Positions 18,061 through 26,830 of a DNA stretch of 64,000 nt are shown here, piece after piece (position 1 is the first letter of the stretch; the number at the start of each line of letters is the position of its first letter). The stretch is taken from assembly GCF_014268455.2 (NCBI RefSeq), contig NZ_CP077085.1, positions 2,955,001 through 3,019,000 of the forward strand, read 5' to 3'. The stretch is from Pseudomonas shahriarae (lineage in GTDB: Bacteria; Pseudomonadota; Gammaproteobacteria; Pseudomonadales; Pseudomonadaceae). A model generated the notes under the pieces. The model was given only the letters and a program-made list of their open reading frames with translations. It was not told where the DNA came from and made no database searches. The translations under genes and the position numbers were made by a program.

Positions 18061-18189
18061 AAACAGAGGATCTTGACGTTTTCTGAACGCGGCCTGAACA
18101 GCCCTCTATGTCGTTGCTGCGTGGGTATGTGTTCCTTACAAGCCAACACGCTCCTACAATGGCCGACCTACAAGATTGAGCCCTGGCCC

Positions 18190-19206
18190 ATGTCGGAAAA
18201 AGACACAATCTCCATCCACCTGGTTCGTGAAGCCCTGTTGCAGAGTTGCGCCCCCGGTGCGGCGACGTGGGAGGCCCTGAGCAAGGTCGGGATCGACCCC
18301 GCGTTGCTGGAGCAGCCCGCCGCCCGGGTTCCGGCGCTGGCATACGCGCGGCTCTGGCGCTTGCTGGCGCGGCGCCGGGATGATGAGTTCTTTGGCATGG
18401 ACCCGCGCAAGTTGAAGTCGGGCAGCCTGGGGTTCCTGTGTCGTGCCTCCATGGCCCAGCCCACCCTTGGCGAGGCGCTGGAAACCGGCCTGGGCTTCCT
18501 GTCGTTGATGCTTGAGCACCTTCCCGCGCAGCTGGTGCGTCAGCAAAGCCTGGCGGAAATCGTGCTGCTGGAACCTGAGCCGGAACCACGGCGCGCGTTT
18601 ACCTACTTTTGCTATTGGATGATCGTCCACGGCGTCGCCTGCTGGCTGGCCGGCCGACGCATCCCGATCCTGGCCATCGAACTGCGCAGTGCGCAGCCGG
18701 CATTTTGTGATGATTACCAGGTGATGTTTTCCGACAACCTGCGTTTTGATCGCACCCGTACCCGCATGATTTTTTCGGCAGACTGCCTCGACCTGCCGGT
18801 CAAGCGCAGCCCCGAGGAACTCAAGCGCTTCCTGGCCCAGGCGCCCGCCAACATCCTGGTCAAATACCGCGACCCGGACAGCCTGGCGATGCGCATCAAA
18901 CACGACCTGCGCCAGCGCCCGGCCCAACAGTGGCCGGAAACCGACAGTCTGGCCCATGAGTTGTGCATGTCCGCCTCGACGCTGCGCCGGCGCTTGGCCG
19001 AAGAAGGGCAGACGTACCAGGGGCTCAAGGACAGCGTGCGCAAGGAGCTGGCAGTGGTGTGGCTGGCCGAGGCCGATATCAGCTTTGCCGAGATCGCCAG
19101 CCGCCTGGGTTTTGCCGATGTGAGCTCGTTCTACAAGGCCTTTCGCAAATGGTCGGGCTCCAATCCCGGGCATTACCGCAGCTTGATCCTCACGGAATCC
19201 AGCTGA
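18190..19206 (+). CDS. AraC-family transcriptional regulator
   Basis: A 338-residue regulator. The N-terminal two thirds fit the Arabinose-binding-like (PF12625) ligand domain of the OruR/ArgR-like group; the C-terminal 100 residues are the double helix-turn-helix with LCMSASTLRRRLAEEGQTYQGLKDSVRKEL and IASRLGFADVSSFYKAFRKWSG. ATG 18190 is chosen; the frame extends upstream without a good ribosome site. It is divergent from efeU and convergent with oprN, and it could control either; the sequence does not decide this. Confidence 0.88.
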   Translation: MSEKDTISIHLVREALLQSCAPGAATWEALSKVGIDPALLEQPAARVPALAYARLWRLLARRRDDEFFGMDPRKLKSGSLGFLCRASMAQPTLGEALETGLGFLSLMLEHLPAQLVRQQSLAEIVLLEPEPEPRRAFTYFCYWMIVHGVACWLAGRRIPILAIELRSAQPAFCDDYQVMFSDNLRFDRTRTRMIFSADCLDLPVKRSPEELKRFLAQAPANILVKYRDPDSLAMRIKHDLRQRPAQQWPETDSLAHELCMSASTLRRRLAEEGQTYQGLKDSVRKELAVVWLAEADISFAEIASRLGFADVSSFYKAFRKWSGSNPGHYRSLILTESS

Positions 19207-19282
19207 GTTGGATCAGCGCAGCTCCTACCTTTGATCTTTGTGACCGTCTTTAAGCAAAGGGTGTGACCGGTTTCACGCAGGC

Positions 19283-19320
19283 AAAAAAAGCCCCGTGACC
19301 GAATGGACCACGGGGCAAAA
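19283..19320. terminator. Bidirectional rho-independent terminator
   Basis: GCCCCGTG (19290-19297) pairs with CACGGGGC (19309-19316). Seven A residues precede it and a run of A follows it, so on the minus strand it is a strong hairpin followed by seven U, terminating mexEF-oprN. A second hairpin (TTGGTTGG/CCAACCAA, 19322-19343) lies between it and the oprN stop. Confidence 0.85.
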
Positions 19321-19357
19321 ATTGGTTGGATGCGACCAACCAAAGGAGCTCTTTACA

Positions 19358-20773
19358 TCATTTTGCGCTGGCGACCACCGTCTCCGGCTGCCAGCCGCCA
19401 CCCAATGCCTTGTAGATCGCCACGATGCCGCGATACAGGTCCACTTCGGCCAGGGCCTGGGCGTCTTCGGCCGCCAGGCGTTCACGCTGGGCGTCGAGCA
19501 GCACGAGGAAGTCGGCGGTGCCTTCGCGGTAGCGAATCTGCGCCAGGTCGGCCGCGGCACGGCTCGATTCGCTCTGGCGGATCAGCGACACCAGGCGCTG
19601 CTGGCGCTTGCCGTAGTCGCTGAAGGCGTTTTCTGACTCTTCCAGCGCCAGCAACACTTGCTGCTCGTAGGTGGCCAGGGCGCCATCGGCTTCGGCATCC
19701 GCACCGCGCAAGCGGGCGCGTACGCTGCCCAGGTCAAAGGCGGCCCAGGTGATGCTCGGGCCCAGGGCCCAGGCATTGGCGGCGGATGAGCCGATCTGCG
19801 AGCCACGGCCAGCGGTAAACCCGAGGAAACCACTGAGGCTGACCCGTGGAAACAGGTCGGCCTTGGCCACGCCGATTCGCGCGGTGGCGGCCGCCAGTTT
19901 GCGTTCGGCACTGAGAATGTCCGGGCGCCGTTGCAGCAACTGCCCCGGGTCACCAATCGGCAAGGCCTTGGCAATCGCCGGCAGGTTGGCCGGGCTCAGG
20001 TCCACGCTGAGTTTGTCCGGGCGCTGGCCGAGGAGGGTGGCGATGCGATTGCGCTCGCGCACCTGCTCGGCCTGCAATTGCGGCACGCTGGCTTCGACTG
20101 CTGCCAGGCGCGCATCGGCACGCACCACGTCCAGTTGGTCGCCGACGCCGGCGTCACGCAGGCTTTCGGTGATGGTGCGCGAATCCTGCTGGTTCTTCAG
20201 GTTGGCGAGGGCGATTTTTTCCCGCAGTTGCGCCCCGCGCAGTTGGCCGTAGGCGTCCACCAGTTCGGCAATCATGCTGACCTGCAGTTGATAGAGGTCG
20301 GCTTCGGCGGCCTGCTGGTCAGCGTCACTGGCTTCCAGGTTGCGCTGGATGCGGCCAAACAGGTCCAGTTCCCAAGCCATGTCCAGGCCCAGGTCATAGC
20401 GTTCGCTATTGACCCGGCGGGTGGTCTGGCCTGGGATCTGGCCCTTGGCCAAATCGCTGCTGGCACGGCTGGTGATGGTCGGCATCGCGTCATTGCTGGC
20501 GTCATCGCGAATCGCCCGGGCAGCTCGCAGGCGGGCAAACGCTACCCGCAGGTCTCGGTTGCCGCTCAACGATTGGGTCACCAACTGGTTGAGGATCGGG
20601 TCCTCGAACTGCTGCCACCAGATGCCTTCGAACTTGGCGTGGTCGTACTGCTTGGCATCGGTGGCGGCCGTGATATTGGCCGCCTCCAGCTGCTGGGCTT
20701 TATAGTCCGGGCCGACGGCACAGGCGGCGAGCGCCAGTACCAGCAGGCTCGGCAGGAACACTTTCACACTCAT
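19358..20773 (-). CDS. oprN: Outer membrane efflux channel OprN
   Basis: A 471-residue outer membrane lipoprotein of the TolC-like OMF family. It forms the exit duct of the RND pump. The signal peptide ends in a lipobox (LALAAC, cysteine 18). Two homologous OEP repeats follow, with typical helices such as ARLRAARAIRDDASND and ATARIGVAKADLFPRVSLSG. Its ATG overlaps the mexF stop as ATGA, so translation is probably coupled. P. aeruginosa OprN is 472 residues (from memory). Confidence 0.92.
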   Translation of the reverse strand: MSVKVFLPSLLVLALAACAVGPDYKAQQLEAANITAATDAKQYDHAKFEGIWWQQFEDPILNQLVTQSLSGNRDLRVAFARLRAARAIRDDASNDAMPTITSRASSDLAKGQIPGQTTRRVNSERYDLGLDMAWELDLFGRIQRNLEASDADQQAAEADLYQLQVSMIAELVDAYGQLRGAQLREKIALANLKNQQDSRTITESLRDAGVGDQLDVVRADARLAAVEASVPQLQAEQVRERNRIATLLGQRPDKLSVDLSPANLPAIAKALPIGDPGQLLQRRPDILSAERKLAAATARIGVAKADLFPRVSLSGFLGFTAGRGSQIGSSAANAWALGPSITWAAFDLGSVRARLRGADAEADGALATYEQQVLLALEESENAFSDYGKRQQRLVSLIRQSESSRAAADLAQIRYREGTADFLVLLDAQRERLAAEDAQALAEVDLYRGIVAIYKALGGGWQPETVVASAK

Positions 20774-23700
20774 TGCTGTGTCTCCAGCTGCAAGGCCTTG
20801 GCCGCTTTGCGTGCTTCGCTGCGCTCCACATAACGGCGGATCAACACGTAGAACACCGGCGTCAGCAACAGGCCGAAGAAGGTCACCCCGATCATCCCGG
20901 AGAACACCGCCACGCCCATGGCATGACGCATCTCGGCACCGGCACCGCTGGAGAACACCAGGGGCACCACGCCCATGATGAAGGCGAACGAGGTCATCAG
21001 GATCGGCCGCAGACGCAGGCGGCAGGCTTCCAGCACCGCAGCCAGCGGGTCGAGGCCTTCTTCCTGTTTATCCTTGGCGAACTCGACGATCAGAATCGCG
21101 TTCTTACAGGCCAATCCCACCAGTACGATCAAGCCGATCTGGGTAAAGATGTTGTTGTCGCCACCGGACAGAATCACCCCGGTAATAGCCGACAGCAGGG
21201 TCATCGGTACGATCAGGATCACCGCCAGTGGCAGGCTCCAGCTTTCGTACTGGGCGGCCAGTACCAGAAACGCCAGCAGTACGCAGAGCGGGAACACGAA
21301 CAGCGCGGTGTTGCCCGAGAGGATTTGCTGGTACGTCAGGTCGGTCCACTCGTAGGTCATGCCGTTGGGCAGTTCCTCTTTGAGCAGTTTTTCGATCGCT
21401 GCCTCTGCCTGGCCCGAGCTGTAGCCGGGTGCAGCGTTGCCGTTGATCTCGGCGGTGATAAAGCCGTTGTAGTGCATCACGCGGTCCGGCCCCGAGGTGT
21501 CGCTGACCTTGATAAAGGTCGCCAGGGGGATCATCTCGCCCTTGTTGTTGCGCACTTTCAATTGGCCGATCTGATCCTGGTCCAGGCGGAACTGCTGTTC
21601 AGCCTGCACGTTGACCTGATAGGTCCGGCCAAAGCGGTTGAAGTCGTTGGCATACAACGAGCCCAGGTAGATCTGCAGGGTGTCGAAGATGTCGCTGATC
21701 GCCACGCCGTGGGTCTTGGCTTTTTCCCGGTCGATAGCAGCATCGACCTGGGGCACGTTGACCGTGTAGCTGGTGAACAGGCCAAACAGTTCCGGCACGT
21801 TGTGGCTCTTGGCGATGACGTTCTGTACTTCTTTGTACAGTTCCTCGTAGCCCAGGTTGCCACGGTCTTCGACCTGCAGGCGGAACCCGCCGATAGTGCC
21901 CAGGCCCTGTACCGGCGGCGGTGGGAAGATCGCCATGTAGGCTTCCTGGATATCGGCGTACTTGCCGTTCAGCGCCCCGGCAATCGCCCCGGCGGACATG
22001 CTTGGGTCTTTACGCTCGCCGAACGGTTTCAACGTCACGAACACGATGCCGCTGTTCGGGCTGTTGGTGAACCCATTGATCGACAGGCCCGGGAAGGCGA
22101 TGGCGCTTTCCACGCCGGGCTGTTTCAAGGCGATGTCGGACATGCGCTTGATCACGTTTTCGGTGCGGTCCAGGCTGGCGGCGTCCGGCAACTGGGCGAA
22201 GGCCACCAGGTATTGCTTGTCCTGGGCCGGTACGAAACCGGTCGGTGTGTGGGCAAAGCCGAAGAAGGTCAGCACCATCAGGCCGCCATACACGAACAGC
22301 GCGATACCGGTGCCGCGAATCACTCGGCGCACGGTGCCTACATAGCCATGGCTGGCCTTTTCGAAGAAACGGTTGAACGGGCGGAACAGCCAACCACCGA
22401 AGAGCTTGTCGAGGAACCTGGAGAACCGGTCTTTCGGCGCGTCATGGCTGCGCAGCAAGACCGCTGCCAGGGCCGGCGACAGGGTCAGGGAGTTGAATGC
22501 CGAAATCACGGTGGAGATGGCGATGGTCAGGGCAAACTGCTTGTAGAACTGCCCGGTCAAGCCACTGATAAAGGCGGCCGGAATAAACACCGCACACAGC
22601 ACCAGCGCCGTGGCAATGATCGGCCCGGTCACTTCGCTCATGGCTTTTTCGGTGGCCGGGAAGGGCTCCAGGCCCAGCTCGATGTTACGTTCGACGTTCT
22701 CCACCACCACGATGGCGTCGTCCACCACGATGCCGATGGCCAGCACCAGGCCGAACAGCGACAGCGCATTGAGGGAGAAGCCGAACAGGTGCATTACCGC
22801 AAAGGTGCCGATCAACGATACCGGCACCGCGACCAGGGGGATGATCGACGCACGCCAGGTCTGCAGGAACAGGATCACCACCAGCACCACCAGGATCAAC
22901 GCCTCGAACAAGGTGTGCACCACCGCCTCGATCGAGCCGCGCACAAACACGGTCGGGTCGTAGGCGATGCGGTAGTCCATGCCTTCGGGGAAGCTCTTTT
23001 TCAGCTCGGCCATTTTGCTGCGCACATCATTGGAGATGTCGATGGCATTGGAGCCCGGGCGCTGGAAGATCGGAATCGCCACCGCCGGCTGATTGTCGAT
23101 CAGCGAGCGCAGGGCATATTGGCTGGAGCCCAGCTCAACACGAGCGATGTCCTTGAGGCGCGTGATTTCACCGTTGTCGCCGGCGCGAATCACGATGTTT
23201 TCGAACTCTTCCTCGGTGACCAGGCGGCCTTGGGTATTGACCGACAATTGGAAGCTGGTGTCGTTGGGCGCAGGCTGCGCGCCCAGGGCACCGGCGGCCA
23301 CCTGGCGGTTCTGTTCGCGGATCGCGGTCACCACATCGGTGGCAGTCAGGTTGCGCGAGGCGGTCTTGTTCGGGTCCAGCCACACCCGCAGGGAGTAATC
23401 GCCCATGCCGAACAACTGCACATCACCCACGCCGCCCAGCCGCGCCAATTCATCCTTGATATTGAGGATCGCGTAGTTGGACAGGTAGAGCATGTCGTAG
23501 CGCTGGTCCGGGGAGGTCAAGTGCACGACCATGGTCAGGTCGGGGGAGGCCTTGTCCACGGTAATCCCGATGCGCGTCACTTCCTCAGGCAGTTTGGGCT
23601 GAGTGCGCGTCACACGGTTTTGCACCTGTACCTGCGCGTTATCCAGGTCGGTGCCCAGGGCAAAGGTGATGGTCAGGGTGAGCTTGCCGTCGGCGGTCGA

Positions 23701-23949
23701 CTGCGAGGACATGTAGAGCATGTTCTCGACGCCGGTGATCGCCTGTTCCAGCGGCGAGGCCACGGTTTCGCCGATGACCTTGGGGTTGGCGCCGGGGAAG
23801 TTGGCGCGCACCACCACGGTTGGCGGTACCACTTCCGGGTATTCGCTGATCGGCAGTTGGAACAGCGAGATCGCGCCGGCGATCAGAATCAGCAGCGATA
23901 GCACCGCTGCGAAGATCGGCCGCGATATGAAGAACTTGGAAAAATTCAT
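20770..23949 (-). CDS. mexF: RND efflux transporter MexF
   Basis: A 1059-residue inner-membrane proton/drug antiporter of the HAE1 RND family with 12 helices and two large periplasmic loops. Helix 4 carries the essential proton-relay aspartates in AIGIVVDDAIVVVENVER, the HAE1 signature; the N-terminus is MNFSKFFISRPIFA. The pump expels chloramphenicol, quinolones and trimethoprim in P. aeruginosa. It lies 15 bases after mexE and overlaps oprN. The antisense open frame of more than 1000 codons is a by-product of codon bias. Confidence 0.95.
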   Translation of the reverse strand: MNFSKFFISRPIFAAVLSLLILIAGAISLFQLPISEYPEVVPPTVVVRANFPGANPKVIGETVASPLEQAITGVENMLYMSSQSTADGKLTLTITFALGTDLDNAQVQVQNRVTRTQPKLPEEVTRIGITVDKASPDLTMVVHLTSPDQRYDMLYLSNYAILNIKDELARLGGVGDVQLFGMGDYSLRVWLDPNKTASRNLTATDVVTAIREQNRQVAAGALGAQPAPNDTSFQLSVNTQGRLVTEEEFENIVIRAGDNGEITRLKDIARVELGSSQYALRSLIDNQPAVAIPIFQRPGSNAIDISNDVRSKMAELKKSFPEGMDYRIAYDPTVFVRGSIEAVVHTLFEALILVVLVVILFLQTWRASIIPLVAVPVSLIGTFAVMHLFGFSLNALSLFGLVLAIGIVVDDAIVVVENVERNIELGLEPFPATEKAMSEVTGPIIATALVLCAVFIPAAFISGLTGQFYKQFALTIAISTVISAFNSLTLSPALAAVLLRSHDAPKDRFSRFLDKLFGGWLFRPFNRFFEKASHGYVGTVRRVIRGTGIALFVYGGLMVLTFFGFAHTPTGFVPAQDKQYLVAFAQLPDAASLDRTENVIKRMSDIALKQPGVESAIAFPGLSINGFTNSPNSGIVFVTLKPFGERKDPSMSAGAIAGALNGKYADIQEAYMAIFPPPPVQGLGTIGGFRLQVEDRGNLGYEELYKEVQNVIAKSHNVPELFGLFTSYTVNVPQVDAAIDREKAKTHGVAISDIFDTLQIYLGSLYANDFNRFGRTYQVNVQAEQQFRLDQDQIGQLKVRNNKGEMIPLATFIKVSDTSGPDRVMHYNGFITAEINGNAAPGYSSGQAEAAIEKLLKEELPNGMTYEWTDLTYQQILSGNTALFVFPLCVLLAFLVLAAQYESWSLPLAVILIVPMTLLSAITGVILSGGDNNIFTQIGLIVLVGLACKNAILIVEFAKDKQEEGLDPLAAVLEACRLRLRPILMTSFAFIMGVVPLVFSSGAGAEMRHAMGVAVFSGMIGVTFFGLLLTPVFYVLIRRYVERSEARKAAKALQLETQQ

Positions 23950-23964
23950 CTGGTGTGTAGTCCC

Positions 23965-25209
23965 TTAACCGCGTGGAATCGCGACACTGGCGAGCTTGGG
24001 CGCGGCTTTATCCGGCGCCACTTGCTCCAGGTTGCTGGCTTCAAGCGCTTGTCGTTGTTGGGCCAGGGCGGCGAGGGTTGCCTGGCTGGCCATCGGGATG
24101 GTTTCTGGGGCAACCGGCGAACCCGGACGTACCCGCTGCAGGCCTTTGACGATAATGGTGTCGTCCTTGCTCAGGCCGCTGCGCACGATGCGCAAGCCTT
24201 CGATCTTCGGCCCCAGTTCCACGGCGCGGTAGGCGGACTTGTTGTCGGCGTCCATCACTAGCACAAACTTCTTGCCCAGGTCGGTGCCCACGGCTTCGTC
24301 GGTGATCAGCACGGCAGAGTAGGTGCCGCTGCCGACCAACTTGAGGCGCGCATACAGGCCGGGGGTGAAACGCCCGTCACTGTTATCGAACACCGCGCGG
24401 CCGCGGATGGTACCGGTGGCCGGGTTGACCTGGTTATCGACAAAGTTCATCTGGCCCAGGTGCGGGTTGCCGTCTTCATTGGACAGGCCCAGGTACACCG
24501 GGGTGGTGGCGCCGCGACGGCCCTGGCGCGCCAGTTCGGTGTACTTGAGGTACACGCGCTCATCGGCGTCGAAGTAGGCGTAGACCTTGTCGGTGGAGAC
24601 CACGCTGGTCAGCTCGGTGACATCGGCGGTCACCAGGTTGCCGGCGGTGATTGCGGCGCGGCTGACACGGCCACTGATGGGCGAGGTGACGCGGGTGAAA
24701 CTGAGGTTCAGGCGGGCCAGGTCAAGTTGCGCCTGGATCCCCGCCACCGCTGCGCGGGCTTCCTGGGCGGCGGTGGTGCGCGAGTCGGCCAGTTCGGCGG
24801 AAATCGCATTGCTCTGGCGCAAGCGCTCGCCACGCTGGGCCTCGTTGTCACTGCGCGATGCGGCGGCTTTGGTTTGTTGAAGCTGGGCTTCCAGACGGCG
24901 GACTTCAGCCTGGAACGGACGCGGGTCGATCTGGAACAGCAGGTCGCCTTTTTTCACCAGTGCGCCTTCAGTAAAGGCGACCTGGTCGATCTGACCCGAC
25001 ACGCGTGGGCGGATCTGTACGGTTTCCGGGGCTTCCAGGCGGCCGGTGAACTCGTCCCATTCATTGACCGGTTGTTCCAGGACCTTGGCAACGCTGACTT
25101 TGCTGGCGGGCATGGCGGCCGCTTGCTCGGGGGCCTTGCCGCATGCGCTCATCACCAGCACGGCCAAAAGGGCCAGGGGATAGCGCAAATGTTTGAGTGA
25201 CTGTTCCAT
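23965..25209 (-). CDS. mexE: RND membrane fusion protein MexE
   Basis: A 414-residue periplasmic adaptor joining MexF to OprN. The lipobox is VMSACGK (cysteine 23). Key segments are PVNEWDEFTGRLEAPETVQIRPRVSG, GALVKKGDLLFQIDPRPF (lipoyl half), a coiled-coil hairpin to about residue 180, and RVTSPISGRVSRA (second lipoyl half). I chose ATG 25207-25209 (MEQSL), which matches the start and length of P. aeruginosa MexE; ATG 25218 is possible. It is the first gene of the operon. No mexT gene is next to it. Confidence 0.92.
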   Translation of the reverse strand: MEQSLKHLRYPLALLAVLVMSACGKAPEQAAAMPASKVSVAKVLEQPVNEWDEFTGRLEAPETVQIRPRVSGQIDQVAFTEGALVKKGDLLFQIDPRPFQAEVRRLEAQLQQTKAAASRSDNEAQRGERLRQSNAISAELADSRTTAAQEARAAVAGIQAQLDLARLNLSFTRVTSPISGRVSRAAITAGNLVTADVTELTSVVSTDKVYAYFDADERVYLKYTELARQGRRGATTPVYLGLSNEDGNPHLGQMNFVDNQVNPATGTIRGRAVFDNSDGRFTPGLYARLKLVGSGTYSAVLITDEAVGTDLGKKFVLVMDADNKSAYRAVELGPKIEGLRIVRSGLSKDDTIIVKGLQRVRPGSPVAPETIPMASQATLAALAQQRQALEASNLEQVAPDKAAPKLASVAIPRG

Positions 25210-25294
25210 GAGGTGCATCCGCCAAATGTATTTGAGATGGGCGGATCATGCTCGGCAGCGTGCTCGCTCACGAATCGAATGAAACAAAGGTAAC

Positions 25295-25311
25295 TATCAT
25301 TCGGAATGATA
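25295..25311. promoter_or_regulatory. Palindromic operator upstream of mexE
   Basis: TATCATTC-G-GAATGATA is a perfect 8-base inverted repeat with a one-base centre, 86 bases upstream of mexE. On the minus strand it overlaps TATATC/TATCAT-like -10 hexamers. It looks like a repressor site (TetR or similar) rather than a MexT nod-type box. Confidence 0.55.
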
Positions 25312-25434
25312 TAAGGGCCGGCCAAGCCCTCTAGGATGGGGGTTTCGTTAGGGGGCTATCAATCCCATTGATGACAAGACACCGTTGTGCGAACTGCAAC
25401 CAACCAAGAAATCCTGCCCTAAAGAGATCACCCT

Positions 25435-25789
25435 GTGGGCGGGCTTGCCCGCGATAGCGGAGGGTCAAGTAGGGATGTGTCGACTGATCCACCGCCATCG
25501 CAGGCAAGCCAGCTCCCACATTTGACTTGTGGTGTGGCCACAATTTTCTGTTCGCTGAGTTCCCCCTGTGGGAGCGGGCTTGCCCGCGATGGCGGTAGGT
25601 CAAGTAAGGATGTGTCGACTGACCCACCGCCATCGCAGGCAAGCCAGCTCCCACATTTGACTTGTGATGTGGCCACAATCTTCTGTTCGCTGAGTTCCCC
25701 CTGTGGGAGCGGGCTTGCCCGCGATGGCGGTAGGTCAAGTAGGGATGTGTCGACTGATCCATCGCCATCGCAGGCAAGCCGGCTCCCAC
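25435..25789. repeat. Tandem array of three REPINs
   Basis: Three REPINs lie at 25435-25519, 25568-25654 and 25703-25789. Each has a left arm GTGGGAGCGGGCTTGCCCGC (first copy slightly changed), a right arm ending GCCAGCTCCCAC and a stem spacer with GATGTGTCGACTGA. The units repeat every 133-135 bases and share a 48-base joining spacer with TTCTGTTCGCTGAG. The array fills the 720-base gap between mexE and yddG; the rest of that gap shows nothing else clear. Confidence 0.9.
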
Positions 25790-25939
25790 ATTTGAGGTGT
25801 GGCGTGGCCAGAATTTCTGCCCTCAATGAGATTCCTTTGTTGTGGTTCCCACAAGGAGACAAGCAATAGCCCAAGCGTGTACCGTTGCGGCCTTTGTGCC
25901 GCAGGCGCTGCGGTTGGGGACATTCACAGAGAGGCATCC

Positions 25940-26830
25940 ATGCAGATCAGGGTTGAACGGGCCGCGACGGTGTGTGGTTTGGTCGCGATCATTTTATGGA
26001 GCACCGCCGCCGGGTTGATCCGCAGTGTCAGTGAGCTGTTCGGGCCACTGGGCGGTGCGGCGTTGATCTACACCTTGGGCGCCATCCTGCTGCTGGCCTG
26101 GTTGGGGCGGCCGCGTCTGCGTGCCACGTCCTGGCCTTATCTGATCATGGGCAGTGGCTTGTTCGTGGCCTACGAGGTCTGCCTGTCCCTGGCTCTGGGG
26201 TTTGCCAGCAACCGCAATCAGGCGATTGAGCTGGGGGTGGTGAACTACCTCTGGCCGTGCCTGACAGTGCTGCTGGCAATCGTCATGAATGGCCAAAGGG
26301 CGCGCTGGATCATCGTGCCAGGCTCGGCGCTGGCGCTGTTTGGCATTCTGTGGGTGGTCAGTGGCGATGGCCTGGCGCTCGCAACCATCGTCGCCAATGT
26401 GCAATCCAACCCCCTGAGTTACAGCCTGGCCCTGGGCTGCGCGATCACTTTCGCCTTGTATTGCAACGTCACGCGGCGCTATGCCGGCGGGCAAAACCTG
26501 GTGGTGCTGTTTTTCATCCTCACCGCCGCCGTACTGTGGGTGAAATACGCCTTCAGTGCCGAGGTGCTGCCGGCCTTCAGCCTGGGCAACAGCCTGGAGT
26601 TGCTGGCCACCGGTGTGGCCATGGCGGGCGGCTATGCACTGTGGAATATCGGCATCCTACGCGGCAACCTGACGTTGCTGGCGACCGCGTCCTATGGCGC
26701 GCCGGTACTGTCCTCGGCCTTCGCCGCGCTGTGGCTGGGCGCCCACCTTACCCCGCAGTTCTGGCAAGGGGCGGTGCTGGTGACCGCCGGTTCGCTGGTG
26801 TGCTGGCACGCGACACGCGCGCAATCCTAG
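25940..26830 (+). CDS. yddG: YddG-type aromatic amino acid exporter (DMT)
   Basis: A 296-residue inner-membrane transporter of the drug/metabolite superfamily with ten predicted helices in two EamA halves. It resembles YddG (E. coli, 293 residues), which exports phenylalanine, tyrosine and tryptophan. Typical segments are AIILWSTAAGLIRSVSE, VNYLWPCLTVLLA and GGYALWNIGILRGN. ATG 25940 has GAGAGG eight bases upstream; the open frame reaching 25799 runs into the REPIN array. Its TAG stop overlaps the stop of the convergent gene in CTAG. Confidence 0.85.
   Translation: MQIRVERAATVCGLVAIILWSTAAGLIRSVSELFGPLGGAALIYTLGAILLLAWLGRPRLRATSWPYLIMGSGLFVAYEVCLSLALGFASNRNQAIELGVVNYLWPCLTVLLAIVMNGQRARWIIVPGSALALFGILWVVSGDGLALATIVANVQSNPLSYSLALGCAITFALYCNVTRRYAGGQNLVVLFFILTAAVLWVKYAFSAEVLPAFSLGNSLELLATGVAMAGGYALWNIGILRGNLTLLATASYGAPVLSSAFAALWLGAHLTPQFWQGAVLVTAGSLVCWHATRAQS

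Noticed and set aside
20773..23901. Antisense open frame of 1042 codons opposite mexF
   Set aside because: Its composition (Gln, His, Arg, Gly rich) is the complement of mexF codons; no domain, no ribosome site. Similar long antisense frames lie opposite the efe genes and MFS gene.
25331..25789. Repetitive open frames across the REPIN array
   Set aside because: They encode only the translated repeat unit and overlap in several frames.
25435..25789. CRISPR-like regular repeats
   Set aside because: The repeats are over 80 bases, internally inverted, and the joining spacer is itself conserved; no cas genes.
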